The translations under genes were made by a program, and so were the position numbers. Shown here piece by piece: positions 42,544 through 50,642 of a DNA stretch of 64,000 nucleotides (positions are counted from its first letter, which is position 1; every line of letters starts with the position of its first letter). The notes beneath the pieces were generated by a model. It searched no databases, had not been told where the DNA came from, and worked only from the letters and a program-made list of their open reading frames with translations. The stretch is from JBAZMA01 sp041649995 (GTDB lineage: Bacteria > Omnitrophota > Gorgyraeia > Velamenicoccales > Velamenicoccaceae): contig JBAZMA010000008.1 in assembly GCA_041649995.1 (NCBI GenBank), positions 1 to 64,000 of the forward strand, read 5' to 3'.

Positions 42544-44025
42544 TTGTCTATGGCGAAAACTCAAGCGCAGCAAAAATTGACGGGAATAACCAAAGTCCCT
42601 ACAGGCATTCAAGGCCTTGATGAGATCTTGAACGGAGGATTGCCTTGCGGGCGTTCCTCGCTTGTGTGCGGAAACGCGGGGTGCGGAAAGACCTTTCTCG
42701 GAATGCAATTTCTCGTTAACGGCGCTCAGAAATATGGCTCGCCCGGCGTTTTTGTCTCTTTTGAGGAAACCTCCGAAGAACTCAGGAAAAACTTCGCGTC
42801 CATTGGCGTTGACCTCAATGACCTTGAAAAACGCAAGCTTCTGGCCCTGGATTATATTTTTATCGAGCGCAGCGAGATCAAGGAAACAGGGGAATTCGAC
42901 CTGGAAGGTTTGTTCGTCCGTTTGGGTCAGGCGGTAAGATCAATCGGAGCCAAACGCATCGTTATTGATACGATTGAAGCGCTATTTTCCGGTTTCAGCA
43001 ATGAAGCCATCCTGCGGGCCGAACTGCGCAGGTTGTTCAGATGGCTGAAGTCAAACGGCCTCACCGCCATTATCACAGGGGAGAGGATCGGGGAGATCTT
43101 TACGCGCCATGGGCTTGAGGAGTTTGTCGCCGATTGCGTGATTCTTCTGGATAATAATATTGTCGACCAGATCTCGACGCGCCGCATGCGTATCGTCAAA
43201 TACCGCGGTTCATCCCACGGGACCAATGAATATCCGTTTCTGATCGGCGCAAATGGCATGTCCGTTCTGCCGATCACTTCCATCTCCATGGATTATAAGG
43301 TCACCGCCGAAAGGATTTCGTCCGGAATAGAGGCGCTGGACCGCATGCTGGAGGGTGAGGGGTATTTCAGGGGTTCGAGCATCCTTGTGAGCGGTTCTCC
43401 CGGCAGCGGGAAAACCAGCATAGCCTCGCATTTCCTTGATGCCTGCTGCCGTCGAGGGGAAAAATGCCTGCTTTTTACTTTTGAGGAGTCCGGGGAACAG
43501 CTGGCGCGCAATCTGGAGTCCATAGGTCTTCATCTGAAAATAGGAGTTAAAAAAGGGCTTCTGAAAATTATCGCCCAGCGGCCGACTTTTCAGGGCCTGG
43601 AATTTCACCTTCTTGAAATACACGATTTGGTGCGCCGGTTCGGGCCGCAAGCCGTTGTCGTGGACCCGGTGTCCTGTTTTTCCTGCGTTGGGAAGAACTG
43701 GCAGATACGCTCCATGTTGTCCCGCCTTGTCGATTTCTTTAAATCCGAAAATATCACGGCCCTGTTTACCGATTTGATCAACGGCAATGATCCGGCGGAA
43801 GAATCCTATATCTCTTCGCTGGCCGATACGTGGATCCTTTTGAACAACGCCAGCGGCATGCAAAGGGAGCGCAGCCTCGGAATCATCAAGTCGCGCGGCA
43901 TGGCGCACTCGGATGAATTTTTTCCCATCAAGATCGGCCGCGAAGGCCTTGGGCTGGGTAAGGCCAGGCACGAGGGGTTAAAGAAGGGCGTGGTGAGCAT
44001 TGAGACATTCGGCGCGGGCAGGTGA
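42544..44025 (+). CDS. kaiC: KaiC-like double RecA-fold ATPase/kinase
   Basis: 493 residues, two RecA-type domains as in cyanobacterial KaiC. Walker A motifs are GNAGCGKTF (Lys49) and GSPGSGKTS (Lys290). Catalytic glutamate pairs are in VSFEETSEEL and FTFEESGEQL. The region matching the S. elongatus autophosphorylation site reads EESYISSLADTWILL, so Ser424-Ser425 replace the Ser-Thr pair. The start may be TTG 42544 (8 bases after GGAA) or ATG 42550. Two kaiB genes and a histidine kinase follow with overlaps. Rhythmicity cannot be inferred; related operons elsewhere act in stress and light responses. Confidence 0.93.
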   Translation: MSMAKTQAQQKLTGITKVPTGIQGLDEILNGGLPCGRSSLVCGNAGCGKTFLGMQFLVNGAQKYGSPGVFVSFEETSEELRKNFASIGVDLNDLEKRKLLALDYIFIERSEIKETGEFDLEGLFVRLGQAVRSIGAKRIVIDTIEALFSGFSNEAILRAELRRLFRWLKSNGLTAIITGERIGEIFTRHGLEEFVADCVILLDNNIVDQISTRRMRIVKYRGSSHGTNEYPFLIGANGMSVLPITSISMDYKVTAERISSGIEALDRMLEGEGYFRGSSILVSGSPGSGKTSIASHFLDACCRRGEKCLLFTFEESGEQLARNLESIGLHLKIGVKKGLLKIIAQRPTFQGLEFHLLEIHDLVRRFGPQAVVVDPVSCFSCVGKNWQIRSMLSRLVDFFKSENITALFTDLINGNDPAEESYISSLADTWILLNNASGMQRERSLGIIKSRGMAHSDEFFPIKIGREGLGLGKARHEGLKKGVVSIETFGAGR

Positions 44026-44308
44026 GGGAAAGAAGAAGCCCTGGATATTGAGGCTTTATGTCGCAGGCCAGACCCCCAAATGCCTGCTGGCCCTGGTCAA
44101 TCTGAAGAAGATCTGCGAAGAGCATCTTCGCGATCGTTATACGATCGAGGTCGTGGATTTGCTCAAACAGCCCCAATTGGCCCAGGGAGACCAGATCCTG
44201 GCCATTCCTACCCTTGTCAAAAGACTCCCGCCTCCGGTCAATAAGATGATCGGAGACCTTTCCAATACGGAAAAAGTGCTCGTCGGCCTGGACCTGAGGT
44301 GCGCATGA
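44000..44308 (+). CDS. kaiB: KaiB-like thioredoxin-fold protein, first copy
   Basis: 102 residues. ILRLYVAGQTPKCLLALVNLKKICEEHL, VVDLLKQPQLAQGDQILAIPTLVKRLPPP and MIGDLSNTEKVLVGLDL match KaiB from end to end. KaiB binds the KaiC ring and changes fold when it does. The only suitable start in frame is TTG 44000, inside the end of kaiC, giving 26 bases of overlap. It ends in an ATGA overlap with the second copy. Confidence 0.93.
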   Translation: MRHSARAGEGKKKPWILRLYVAGQTPKCLLALVNLKKICEEHLRDRYTIEVVDLLKQPQLAQGDQILAIPTLVKRLPPPVNKMIGDLSNTEKVLVGLDLRCA

Positions 44309-44634
44309 AGTCTTCCAGGAGAAAACCCTCGAAAGAGAAACAATACATTTTGAAACTTTTTGTGGCAGGCATGAGCCCTCTATCGGTTCACGCCATACAC
44401 AATATCCGCAAGATCTGCGAAACGCACCTGAAGGGTGTCTACAGCCTTGATGTCGTTGATGTGAATAGAAAACCTGTCCTGGCGTTCGGAGAGCAGATTG
44501 TGGCCGCTCCCACTTTGATTAAAAAAATGCCCCTACCCTTGAGAAGGCTGATCGGGGACATGAGCGAGACCCGTCAAGTCCTTCTCGGGCTTGATCTCCC
44601 GGCCGGCGTTCTTCCCATGTCCCATGAAGCCTAA
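44305..44634 (+). CDS. kaiB2: KaiB-like protein, second, diverged copy
   Basis: 109 residues. ILKLFVAGMSPLSVHAIHNIRKICETHL, VVDVNRKPVLAFGEQIVAAPTLIKKMPLPLRRLIGDMSETRQVLLGLDL is KaiB-like, but it has changed charged and loop residues relative to the first copy (NRKPVLAFGEQIVAA for LKQPQLAQGDQILAI). It has a basic N-terminal extension and a C-terminal tail. ATG 44305 overlaps the stop of the first copy (ATGA); a GTG at 44299 is less likely. The two copies may have different partners, KaiC and the kinase downstream. Confidence 0.9.
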   Translation: MKSSRRKPSKEKQYILKLFVAGMSPLSVHAIHNIRKICETHLKGVYSLDVVDVNRKPVLAFGEQIVAAPTLIKKMPLPLRRLIGDMSETRQVLLGLDLPAGVLPMSHEA

Positions 44635-47389
44635 AGATTTTTTTTCCAGCAAGAAAAAACCCTCCCGTAAAATCTCTGCCTGCGATCAGGAAGCCCTGGA
44701 AACCCTGCGAGCCATCCGCGAGGGCGAGGTGGACGCTTTTGTCATTTCCGGCAAAGGAGGAGACAAGGTTTTTGCCCTTGAAAGCGCCGACTATCCTTAC
44801 CGTCTTTTTCTGGATGAAATGGACCAGGGCGCCGTCACCATAACGCCTGAAAGCGTTATTCTGTATTGCAACAAGTCCATGTCGGTCATGCTTGGGGAAA
44901 GCAGCGGCCAGTTGACAGGCAGAAGCCTTGTCGATTTTATCGCTCCTTCCGATAAGAAGGTTTTTGAAGAACTTCTTTCAGGCCGCCTGCAGTCCACGCA
45001 GGTCTATTTGAAGGTCAAAGGCGAAGAACTGCCTGTGTATTTAACCTCCAGGCCTTTGGATATGGGACGCCTCAAATGCCTATGCCTGGTGATAACGGAT
45101 ATGGAGCAAAGGAAATACTGTTCCATTGTGAACCTTCAGGCAGAGATGATCGTCCGGTGGAGGGAGGGATGCCTTTTGACGTTTGCCAACGACGCTTTTT
45201 GCCGGTATTTTAAGAAGACGCGCAAAATGATCAAGGACCAGAATTTTTTAGAATGGCTGCCCAGGCAAGGGGCATTATCTCTGCGTAAATCTTTGGAGAA
45301 GGCCGGACAGGCGGCCAAGGGCGTGGAATGGGAATTGAAGCTTTCCTCCCGGAAATATTCGCGCTGGAGTCAGTGGACCATCCGCGCCTTGAGAGATGAA
45401 AACGGAAATATCGTAGAGTTCCAGGCGTCAGGCAGGGATATTACGGAGCGCCGGATGAATGAGATGCGTCTGATGGATAAGGAGGCGAGGTTGAGGAAGA
45501 TGGTGGAATCAGCAGTTGTGGGTATCGGCTTTGGGAACAGCACGGGGCGCATCCTGGAGTGCAATGAGGCGTTTTTGGAGATGACAGGCTATTCCCGCCA
45601 GGAAATTCTCGGAGGGGTCAATTGGGAGCAACTGACCCCGGCCGAATACGAAGCCTTGGACAAAAAAGTCCTGCGGGATCTTAAAACAGCAGGTTCGGCC
45701 GGCCCTTATGAAAAGGAATATATCCGAAAGGACGGCGGCCGTGTTCCTGTCCTTGTTAGCGCGAGCCGGTTTCCTTATCGCGATGAGCACGTGGTTTTTG
45801 TCCAGGATATGAGCGCGTTTAAAAAAACACAGAAGAAACTGCAGGAATCGGAAACAAGATACCGCTCCCTGGCTGAAAACATGCCGGCTGTTTTTATGCG
45901 TTTTGACAGGAGTTTGAGAATTGTCTATATCAGCCCCCTGGTCAAGGAAGCCACAGGTCTCGCGCCGGAAAAATTCCTCGGAAAAACAAACAAAGAGGTG
46001 GGGCACGCCCCGGGCCCTTTGCTGGAAAGATGGGAATCGGCGATTGAAGAGGTTTTCAGGACAGGTGAAAAACGAAGTTTGGAGTTTGACTATCCGGCGG
46101 ACTGGGGCGTGAAAACATTTCATTTGAGGCTCGCGCCTGAATACGACGGCCGGGGGAACGTGGAATATGTTCTGGGTATTTCCACGGATGTCACGGAAAA
46201 CAGAAAATACATGAAACTCCTGGAAGAGGCGAGGGAAAGCCTGAAGGTCCAGGTCAAGGAACGGACAAAAGACCTGTTGAGGATGAATGAAGTCCTTGAG
46301 AAGATATTTTCGGTCGAGAATTTCCTGATCGCCTACCTGGATGCGGGGTTTAATTATATCCGCGTCAATGACGCCTATGCCAGGGGCGCGGACATGGCGC
46401 CGGAATTTTTTCCCCATAAGCATCATTTCCTGTTGTATCCATCCAAGGAGCAGGAGGAAGTGTTTTTGAATGTGGTCAAAAATAAGGAAACCTACAGGGC
46501 GTTCAGCCAGCCCATGCCTTTTCTGGAGGCCGAGGCCCAAGGCCATTCCTATTGGGATTGGACCCTTCAGCCTGTCCGGAATATCGCGGGGGATGTCGAA
46601 GGGCTGATCTTTATCCTGGTTAATGTGACCGACCGCAAAAAAGCGGAATTGAGGCTTATGGCGGCCCAACAGGAATTGGATGAAGCCCGGCATTTGTCGG
46701 ACATCGGCCTCCTGGCTTCCACCGTGGCCCATGAATTGCGCAATCCCCTGGCCGCCATTAATGTGGCCGTCGGCAATATCAAAAGAAAGGCCGGCAGGCA
46801 GCGGGTCTTCGAGCCTCAAATCAGGACCATTGAGAAAAAGACGGCCGAAAGCGACCAGATTATCAATAACCTTCTATTTTATTCAAGGATCAATTCTGCG
46901 CGCCGCGAAAAATTGAATTTGCGCGATATCCTGGAAGAGTGCGTGGAAGTGAGCGGAGGGAATAACAGAAATCGTGTCCTGGTCATAAAAAAATACGAGA
47001 GTTTGAGAGGCGTTGAATTCTATGCGGACCCTGTGCAGATGCGGGAATTGTTCTTTAATATCCTGCACAATGCTTATGACGCCATGGTGGATAAGGCCGG
47101 AAGGCTTGAAATTGAAGGCGCCAGGGAAGGCGAATTCGTCAAAGTCAGGGTCAGGGATAACGGCGTGGGAATCCAGGCGCAGGATTTAAAAGACGTGGGC
47201 AGGCCTTTTTTTACGACCAAGGCCAAGGGGACCGGGCTGGGGCTTTCGGTTTGCAGCCAGATCATCAATCTTCATAAAGGAAATCTTGAGATTGAAAGCC
47301 AGTTCGGCGAGGGGACAACGGTCAGCTTAAGTTTTCCTCTTGAAACCGCGCAGGACGCTTCTGTTGTCTCCGCGCAGGATTTTTCTTAA
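44624..47389 (+). CDS. Multi-PAS sensor histidine kinase
   Basis: 921 residues, cytoplasmic, with no membrane segment. About five PAS-type domains (roughly residues 60-165, 170-275, 290-400, 410-520, 560-660) are separated by short coiled coils. A HisKA domain follows with His703 in ASTVAHELRNPLAA, then an ATPase domain (NILHNAYDAM, VRDNGVGI, PFFTTKAKGTGLGLSV). No receiver or output domain. The ATG at 44624 lies inside the end of kaiB2, so it is the fourth gene of the kai operon. Unlike cyanobacterial SasA it has no KaiB-like sensor domain. The last 68 bases overlap the convergent gene at 47322. Confidence 0.92.
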   Translation: MKPKDFFSSKKKPSRKISACDQEALETLRAIREGEVDAFVISGKGGDKVFALESADYPYRLFLDEMDQGAVTITPESVILYCNKSMSVMLGESSGQLTGRSLVDFIAPSDKKVFEELLSGRLQSTQVYLKVKGEELPVYLTSRPLDMGRLKCLCLVITDMEQRKYCSIVNLQAEMIVRWREGCLLTFANDAFCRYFKKTRKMIKDQNFLEWLPRQGALSLRKSLEKAGQAAKGVEWELKLSSRKYSRWSQWTIRALRDENGNIVEFQASGRDITERRMNEMRLMDKEARLRKMVESAVVGIGFGNSTGRILECNEAFLEMTGYSRQEILGGVNWEQLTPAEYEALDKKVLRDLKTAGSAGPYEKEYIRKDGGRVPVLVSASRFPYRDEHVVFVQDMSAFKKTQKKLQESETRYRSLAENMPAVFMRFDRSLRIVYISPLVKEATGLAPEKFLGKTNKEVGHAPGPLLERWESAIEEVFRTGEKRSLEFDYPADWGVKTFHLRLAPEYDGRGNVEYVLGISTDVTENRKYMKLLEEARESLKVQVKERTKDLLRMNEVLEKIFSVENFLIAYLDAGFNYIRVNDAYARGADMAPEFFPHKHHFLLYPSKEQEEVFLNVVKNKETYRAFSQPMPFLEAEAQGHSYWDWTLQPVRNIAGDVEGLIFILVNVTDRKKAELRLMAAQQELDEARHLSDIGLLASTVAHELRNPLAAINVAVGNIKRKAGRQRVFEPQIRTIEKKTAESDQIINNLLFYSRINSARREKLNLRDILEECVEVSGGNNRNRVLVIKKYESLRGVEFYADPVQMRELFFNILHNAYDAMVDKAGRLEIEGAREGEFVKVRVRDNGVGIQAQDLKDVGRPFFTTKAKGTGLGLSVCSQIINLHKGNLEIESQFGEGTTVSLSFPLETAQDASVVSAQDFS

Positions 47390-48521
47390 TCAACCGGGTT
47401 TTTTTGTAAGTTTTAAGAAATTCTTTCAGCAGCTTGATGTTGCGTGCCGCCTGTTTTTGCAAAGGCGGCATTTTTTCGATCAGCCTCTGCCTGATGGATT
47501 GCCTGCCATCCCAGCATCTGTCCAGGAAGGCGCATAATTTTCCCGCGTTGATCTCTTTTAAGGGCGGCATGGGCATGTCCAGGCTTTGCAGAAAACCGGT
47601 GATTTTTGAGGCATAGGGCAGGGGCACGAAGGGGACGCGCTGGAGGGCCGCGAAGATCAAAAAATGCAGCCGCATGCCTACGGCGAAATGGATGTGTTTC
47701 ATCAGGCCCAGAATTTGAGAGGAGTGTAATTCCTCGTTGAGCACATGGGCGGACTGGGCGTTGACCATTTTGGCGATGATCGCGTGCGAATTCTGGAGGT
47801 CTTTCTGCGCCCGGCGCTCCATGGGCACAAACAGGATCTGCGCCTTGAACCGTTCCACCATAAAATCCGCCGCGTTGGCTATGACCTCGTGATACTGTTC
47901 CACCTGGATATCGGGCGCGGCCTGGCCGGGTTCGCGCACGGAAAATCCCACTAGCGGCGCGTTCCTGCGCGTCTGGATTCCGATTTTTTCCAGTTTTTCT
48001 TTTTCAAATGGTTCAGGTTGCAGAAGAAGCGCCGGATCGGCCGTAACCTCCATGGGTTTTTCCACGCCGATATCGTTGAGGGCTTTTTTGGCCTCCTGTT
48101 CCCTCAAGATGATCATGTCCACGGAATTGAGCGTATCCCGTGTCATATTTTTTGTTTCCGCCGATGAAAACGGGCCTGCTCCCACGGCGTAAAGGACGAC
48201 AGGAAGCCCGCACTCTCTGGCCCATTGGATTTGCCGCAGAAATTGTTCCGCCATTCCTTCGTAAAGGATACCTCCTCCGCCCACAAGGAAGAGGTCCATT
48301 TTTTTGAATTCCGCGAAGATCTCGTCCTTGTGCATCTCGCCGACAGGCAGCGCTCGGACCTTGTGCCTGTTTTGCGTGTCTTCGGGATTTTTTGAAAATA
48401 CGGTGACATCCGCCCCAAGTTCCTTCTTTAATTCCTGCAAAATCACCTCAAGGATCGCTTCGTCGCCCAGATTCATGCCGCCATAAGAACCGCAAAGGCC
48501 GATTTTAGGTCCCATGTTCAA
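47322..48521 (-). CDS. Polysaccharide pyruvyl transferase family (CsaB-like)
   Basis: 399 residues, related to CsaB, which adds pyruvate ketals to cell-wall polysaccharide. IGLCGSYGGMNLGDEAIL opens the protein, LFLVGGGGILYEGM is the glycine-rich loop, VLYAVGAGPF and ILREQEAKKAL follow, and VGMRLHFLIFAALQRVPFVPLPYASK is the family C-terminal signature. A basic C-terminal tail ends it. It overlaps the FAD oxidoreductase gene by 4 bases (same strand). Substrate unknown; context suggests a surface polysaccharide. Confidence 0.88.
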   Translation of the reverse strand: MNMGPKIGLCGSYGGMNLGDEAILEVILQELKKELGADVTVFSKNPEDTQNRHKVRALPVGEMHKDEIFAEFKKMDLFLVGGGGILYEGMAEQFLRQIQWARECGLPVVLYAVGAGPFSSAETKNMTRDTLNSVDMIILREQEAKKALNDIGVEKPMEVTADPALLLQPEPFEKEKLEKIGIQTRRNAPLVGFSVREPGQAAPDIQVEQYHEVIANAADFMVERFKAQILFVPMERRAQKDLQNSHAIIAKMVNAQSAHVLNEELHSSQILGLMKHIHFAVGMRLHFLIFAALQRVPFVPLPYASKITGFLQSLDMPMPPLKEINAGKLCAFLDRCWDGRQSIRQRLIEKMPPLQKQAARNIKLLKEFLKTYKKTRLIKKNPARRQQKRPARFQEENLS

Positions 48522-49945
48522 GCCCCCAGGGGAGTGGGGCCGGGATCGGCCCCTTGTTTGCGCAATTCCAGACGGACTGCGCGCGCCGGTATCATTTCCG
48601 GAGAAACCTTGTTTTTTACGGCCAGCGCCGCGCAGACGCCCGCGGCCTGGCCTGTGGCCATGGAAACGGCCATGATCCTGTAGGACGCGTGGGCTTCATG
48701 CGTGCCTGAAATACAGCGGCCCGCCATCAGAAGCCCCTTGTTTTTTTTGGGGATCAGGCATCGCAGGGGTATTTCATAGAATTCGCCGGGCGGCAGGGGC
48801 TTCAATAACGTGCCTCTGCCCTTGGGATTATGGATGTCAATGGGATAGGCGCCCCGGGCGATGGAGTCAGGAAATTTTCTGGCGGACAAGATGTCTTCCT
48901 GGGTGAGTGTGTAGAGCCCGCGCACTCTTCGTGTTTCCCGGACTCCCACCTGAACTCCGCTTTGAATGGGGTAAGATTCCCGGAATCCCGGGACATAATC
49001 GCGGAGAAAGGAAACAATCTGACGCATTTGCCTGCGTCCGAGCCATTCCGCCAGAGAAAGGTCCCAGACATCGTTTCCTTTCAAACCGCAGACCCTGGTC
49101 GAATTGACGCTGACTTCTTTTGGATGGGGGGTGGAAAAAAAGAGGATGTTCTCGCGGGGCAGCTTGAGCCGGCCGTCTTTTTCCGCCTTCTGAATCAGGT
49201 CCCAAAGGCCATAGACCCCTTCTTTCCATTGTCCGGGGTGTTTTTTAACATAAGATTGAAAGCGGGAAGGAGAGAATTCTCCCATCCTGAACATGAGCGT
49301 CATGGGTTGGGTTAAACCGTCGAGAGGCCGTCCAAGATCATATTCCTCGCCTGCCTGACAGGCAATGTCTCCATCGCCGGTCGAGTCAATGATGACCGAG
49401 GCGCCAATGGCGATGAGGCCGGATTTTGTCGCGAAGACGGCGTATTTGACGCGGGAATTTTCAACACACACCGCTGTGGAGAAAGCGTGGAAGAGGATCC
49501 GGGCGCCTGATTCGTCGACCATATCCAGGGCGATGCCTTTAAAAATTTCCGGATCGAACGGGACTTCCCAGCGCGTCATCTTGCCCGCAGGCAGGGCGCG
49601 CAGCGCCCCTTTGGCCAGGATCAGTTTTTGCAGAAACTCCTGCCAAACTCCCGTAACCACGGCCTCTTTGAGTGGCCCGGATTTTCCTCTGCCGCCGCCA
49701 GGATTTTTCCGTTGAATATAAAAACTCATAAAAGGCATCACAAGCGCGGCTGTGGCGTTGCCTCCGAGGAATCCGTAGCGTTCGGTCAGGATGACGCCGG
49801 CCCCCAGGCGGGAAGCGGACACAGCAGCCCCTATTCCGGCCGGACCTCCGCCTACAACCAGCACGTCTGTTGTTGCGGCCAGGCGGACGCGGCGCAAGGG
49901 CAGGTCGACAAACGTTTCCTGTTGAGGGGCGCGTAGGATAGGCAA
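48518..49945 (-). CDS. FAD-dependent oxidoreductase
   Basis: 475 residues, of the FAD-dependent oxidoreductase family that includes GGxGxxG-type enzymes without known substrate. The dinucleotide-binding motif is DVLVVGGGPAGIGAAVSASRLG at residues 28-49, with IIDSTGDGDIACQAGEEYDLGR and the C-terminal KGLLMAGRCISGTHEAHASYRIMAVSMATGQAAGVCAAL. The start is a TTG at 49945 without a clear ribosome-binding site, so the N-terminus is uncertain. It lies 16 bases after the small secreted protein gene on the same strand. Confidence 0.83.
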   Translation of the reverse strand: MPILRAPQQETFVDLPLRRVRLAATTDVLVVGGGPAGIGAAVSASRLGAGVILTERYGFLGGNATAALVMPFMSFYIQRKNPGGGRGKSGPLKEAVVTGVWQEFLQKLILAKGALRALPAGKMTRWEVPFDPEIFKGIALDMVDESGARILFHAFSTAVCVENSRVKYAVFATKSGLIAIGASVIIDSTGDGDIACQAGEEYDLGRPLDGLTQPMTLMFRMGEFSPSRFQSYVKKHPGQWKEGVYGLWDLIQKAEKDGRLKLPRENILFFSTPHPKEVSVNSTRVCGLKGNDVWDLSLAEWLGRRQMRQIVSFLRDYVPGFRESYPIQSGVQVGVRETRRVRGLYTLTQEDILSARKFPDSIARGAYPIDIHNPKGRGTLLKPLPPGEFYEIPLRCLIPKKNKGLLMAGRCISGTHEAHASYRIMAVSMATGQAAGVCAALAVKNKVSPEMIPARAVRLELRKQGADPGPTPLGA

Positions 49946-49961
49946 GGGAAAGCGTCGAATA

Positions 49962-50426
49962 TTATTTCTTCCAGAATTCCCAGCTCTTTTTATCCATATC
50001 CCTGATCTCTGCGGCGGAGGAATGGACGTCGTTTAAGGTCTGATCCCAGTTCTCCGGTGTGGCCTGGTCGACCTTATCCATCTGTTTTTTCAGGTTATCG
50101 CGGGCTTCGGTAAGGCTGCCGACATTGTCTTCTGTTTTGTCTATTTTTTTGTCCAGCAGGTTGATCTTGTCTTTCAGTCTGGATTTCAGCTGCTGTCTGT
50201 CGGCGTAAGAATAGTCTTCCATGATATCGTCCATCTTGACCATGTCTTTCCGGTCGCTTTTCGTCCAGTCTTTTTGTTGGGCTTCGCAATTGCTTGTTTC
50301 TTCTGTCGCGCTCTCTGTGGTTTTCCATGTGTCGTTCATCAGCGTGTCTGTCTGGCTGTAGGCGCGAACAGAACCTGCCATCAGCAGGAGCGCGGCCAAT
50401 CCTATTAATTTCCCTGTTTTTTTCAT
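49962..50426 (-). CDS. Secreted helical protein, unknown
   Basis: 154 residues with a signal peptide (KLIGLAALLLMAGSVRAYSQ) and then a highly charged, helix-rich mature part (YADRQQLKSRLKDKINLLDKKIDKTEDNVGSLTEARDNLKKQMDKVDQ), probably coiled coil. One Cys follows the signal region. AAGGAGG precedes the ATG. It is the first gene of the minus-strand run. No family is recognised. Its promoter region carries the inverted repeat at 50476-50508. Confidence 0.7.
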   Translation of the reverse strand: MKKTGKLIGLAALLLMAGSVRAYSQTDTLMNDTWKTTESATEETSNCEAQQKDWTKSDRKDMVKMDDIMEDYSYADRQQLKSRLKDKINLLDKKIDKTEDNVGSLTEARDNLKKQMDKVDQATPENWDQTLNDVHSSAAEIRDMDKKSWEFWKK

Positions 50427-50475
50427 AAATTCCTCCTTTTTTAAGTGATCCCTATTTTAAGACGATAGTCGAAAC

Positions 50476-50508
50476 GTCAACAAGGGCGTGAATCCCTTTG
50501 GTGTTGAC
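50476..50508. promoter_or_regulatory. Interrupted palindrome over a possible promoter
   Basis: GTCAACA (50476-50482) and TGTTGAC (50502-50508) flank AAGGG and CCCTT arms. On the minus strand, TTGTTG or TTGACG and TAAAAT (near 50460) make a plausible promoter for the secreted protein gene, so the palindrome may be an operator. It could also simply be a hairpin. Confidence 0.4.
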
Positions 50509-50597
50509 CGGCTTCCGTTCTTTTAAAGAAAGGCAGAGGCGGATACGGGTCAAAAAGAAGTGGAAAATCCCCATCGCCGCTTTTCTTTCAGGCTGTT

Positions 50598-50603
50598 TAT
50601 AAT
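50598..50603 (+). promoter_or_regulatory. Possible -10 element before the GT9 gene
   Basis: TATAAT lies 39 bases before the ATG at 50643. No clear -35 box is seen, so the call is weak. Confidence 0.3.
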
Positions 50604-50642
50604 AAAGCCGCTTCTTTTTGCGTAAACCATTTGCGGGAATCC

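Noticed and set aside
45509..46819. Minus-strand open frame of 436 codons opposite the histidine kinase
   Set aside because: The plus strand encodes PAS domains; the minus frame is its complement and has no family match.
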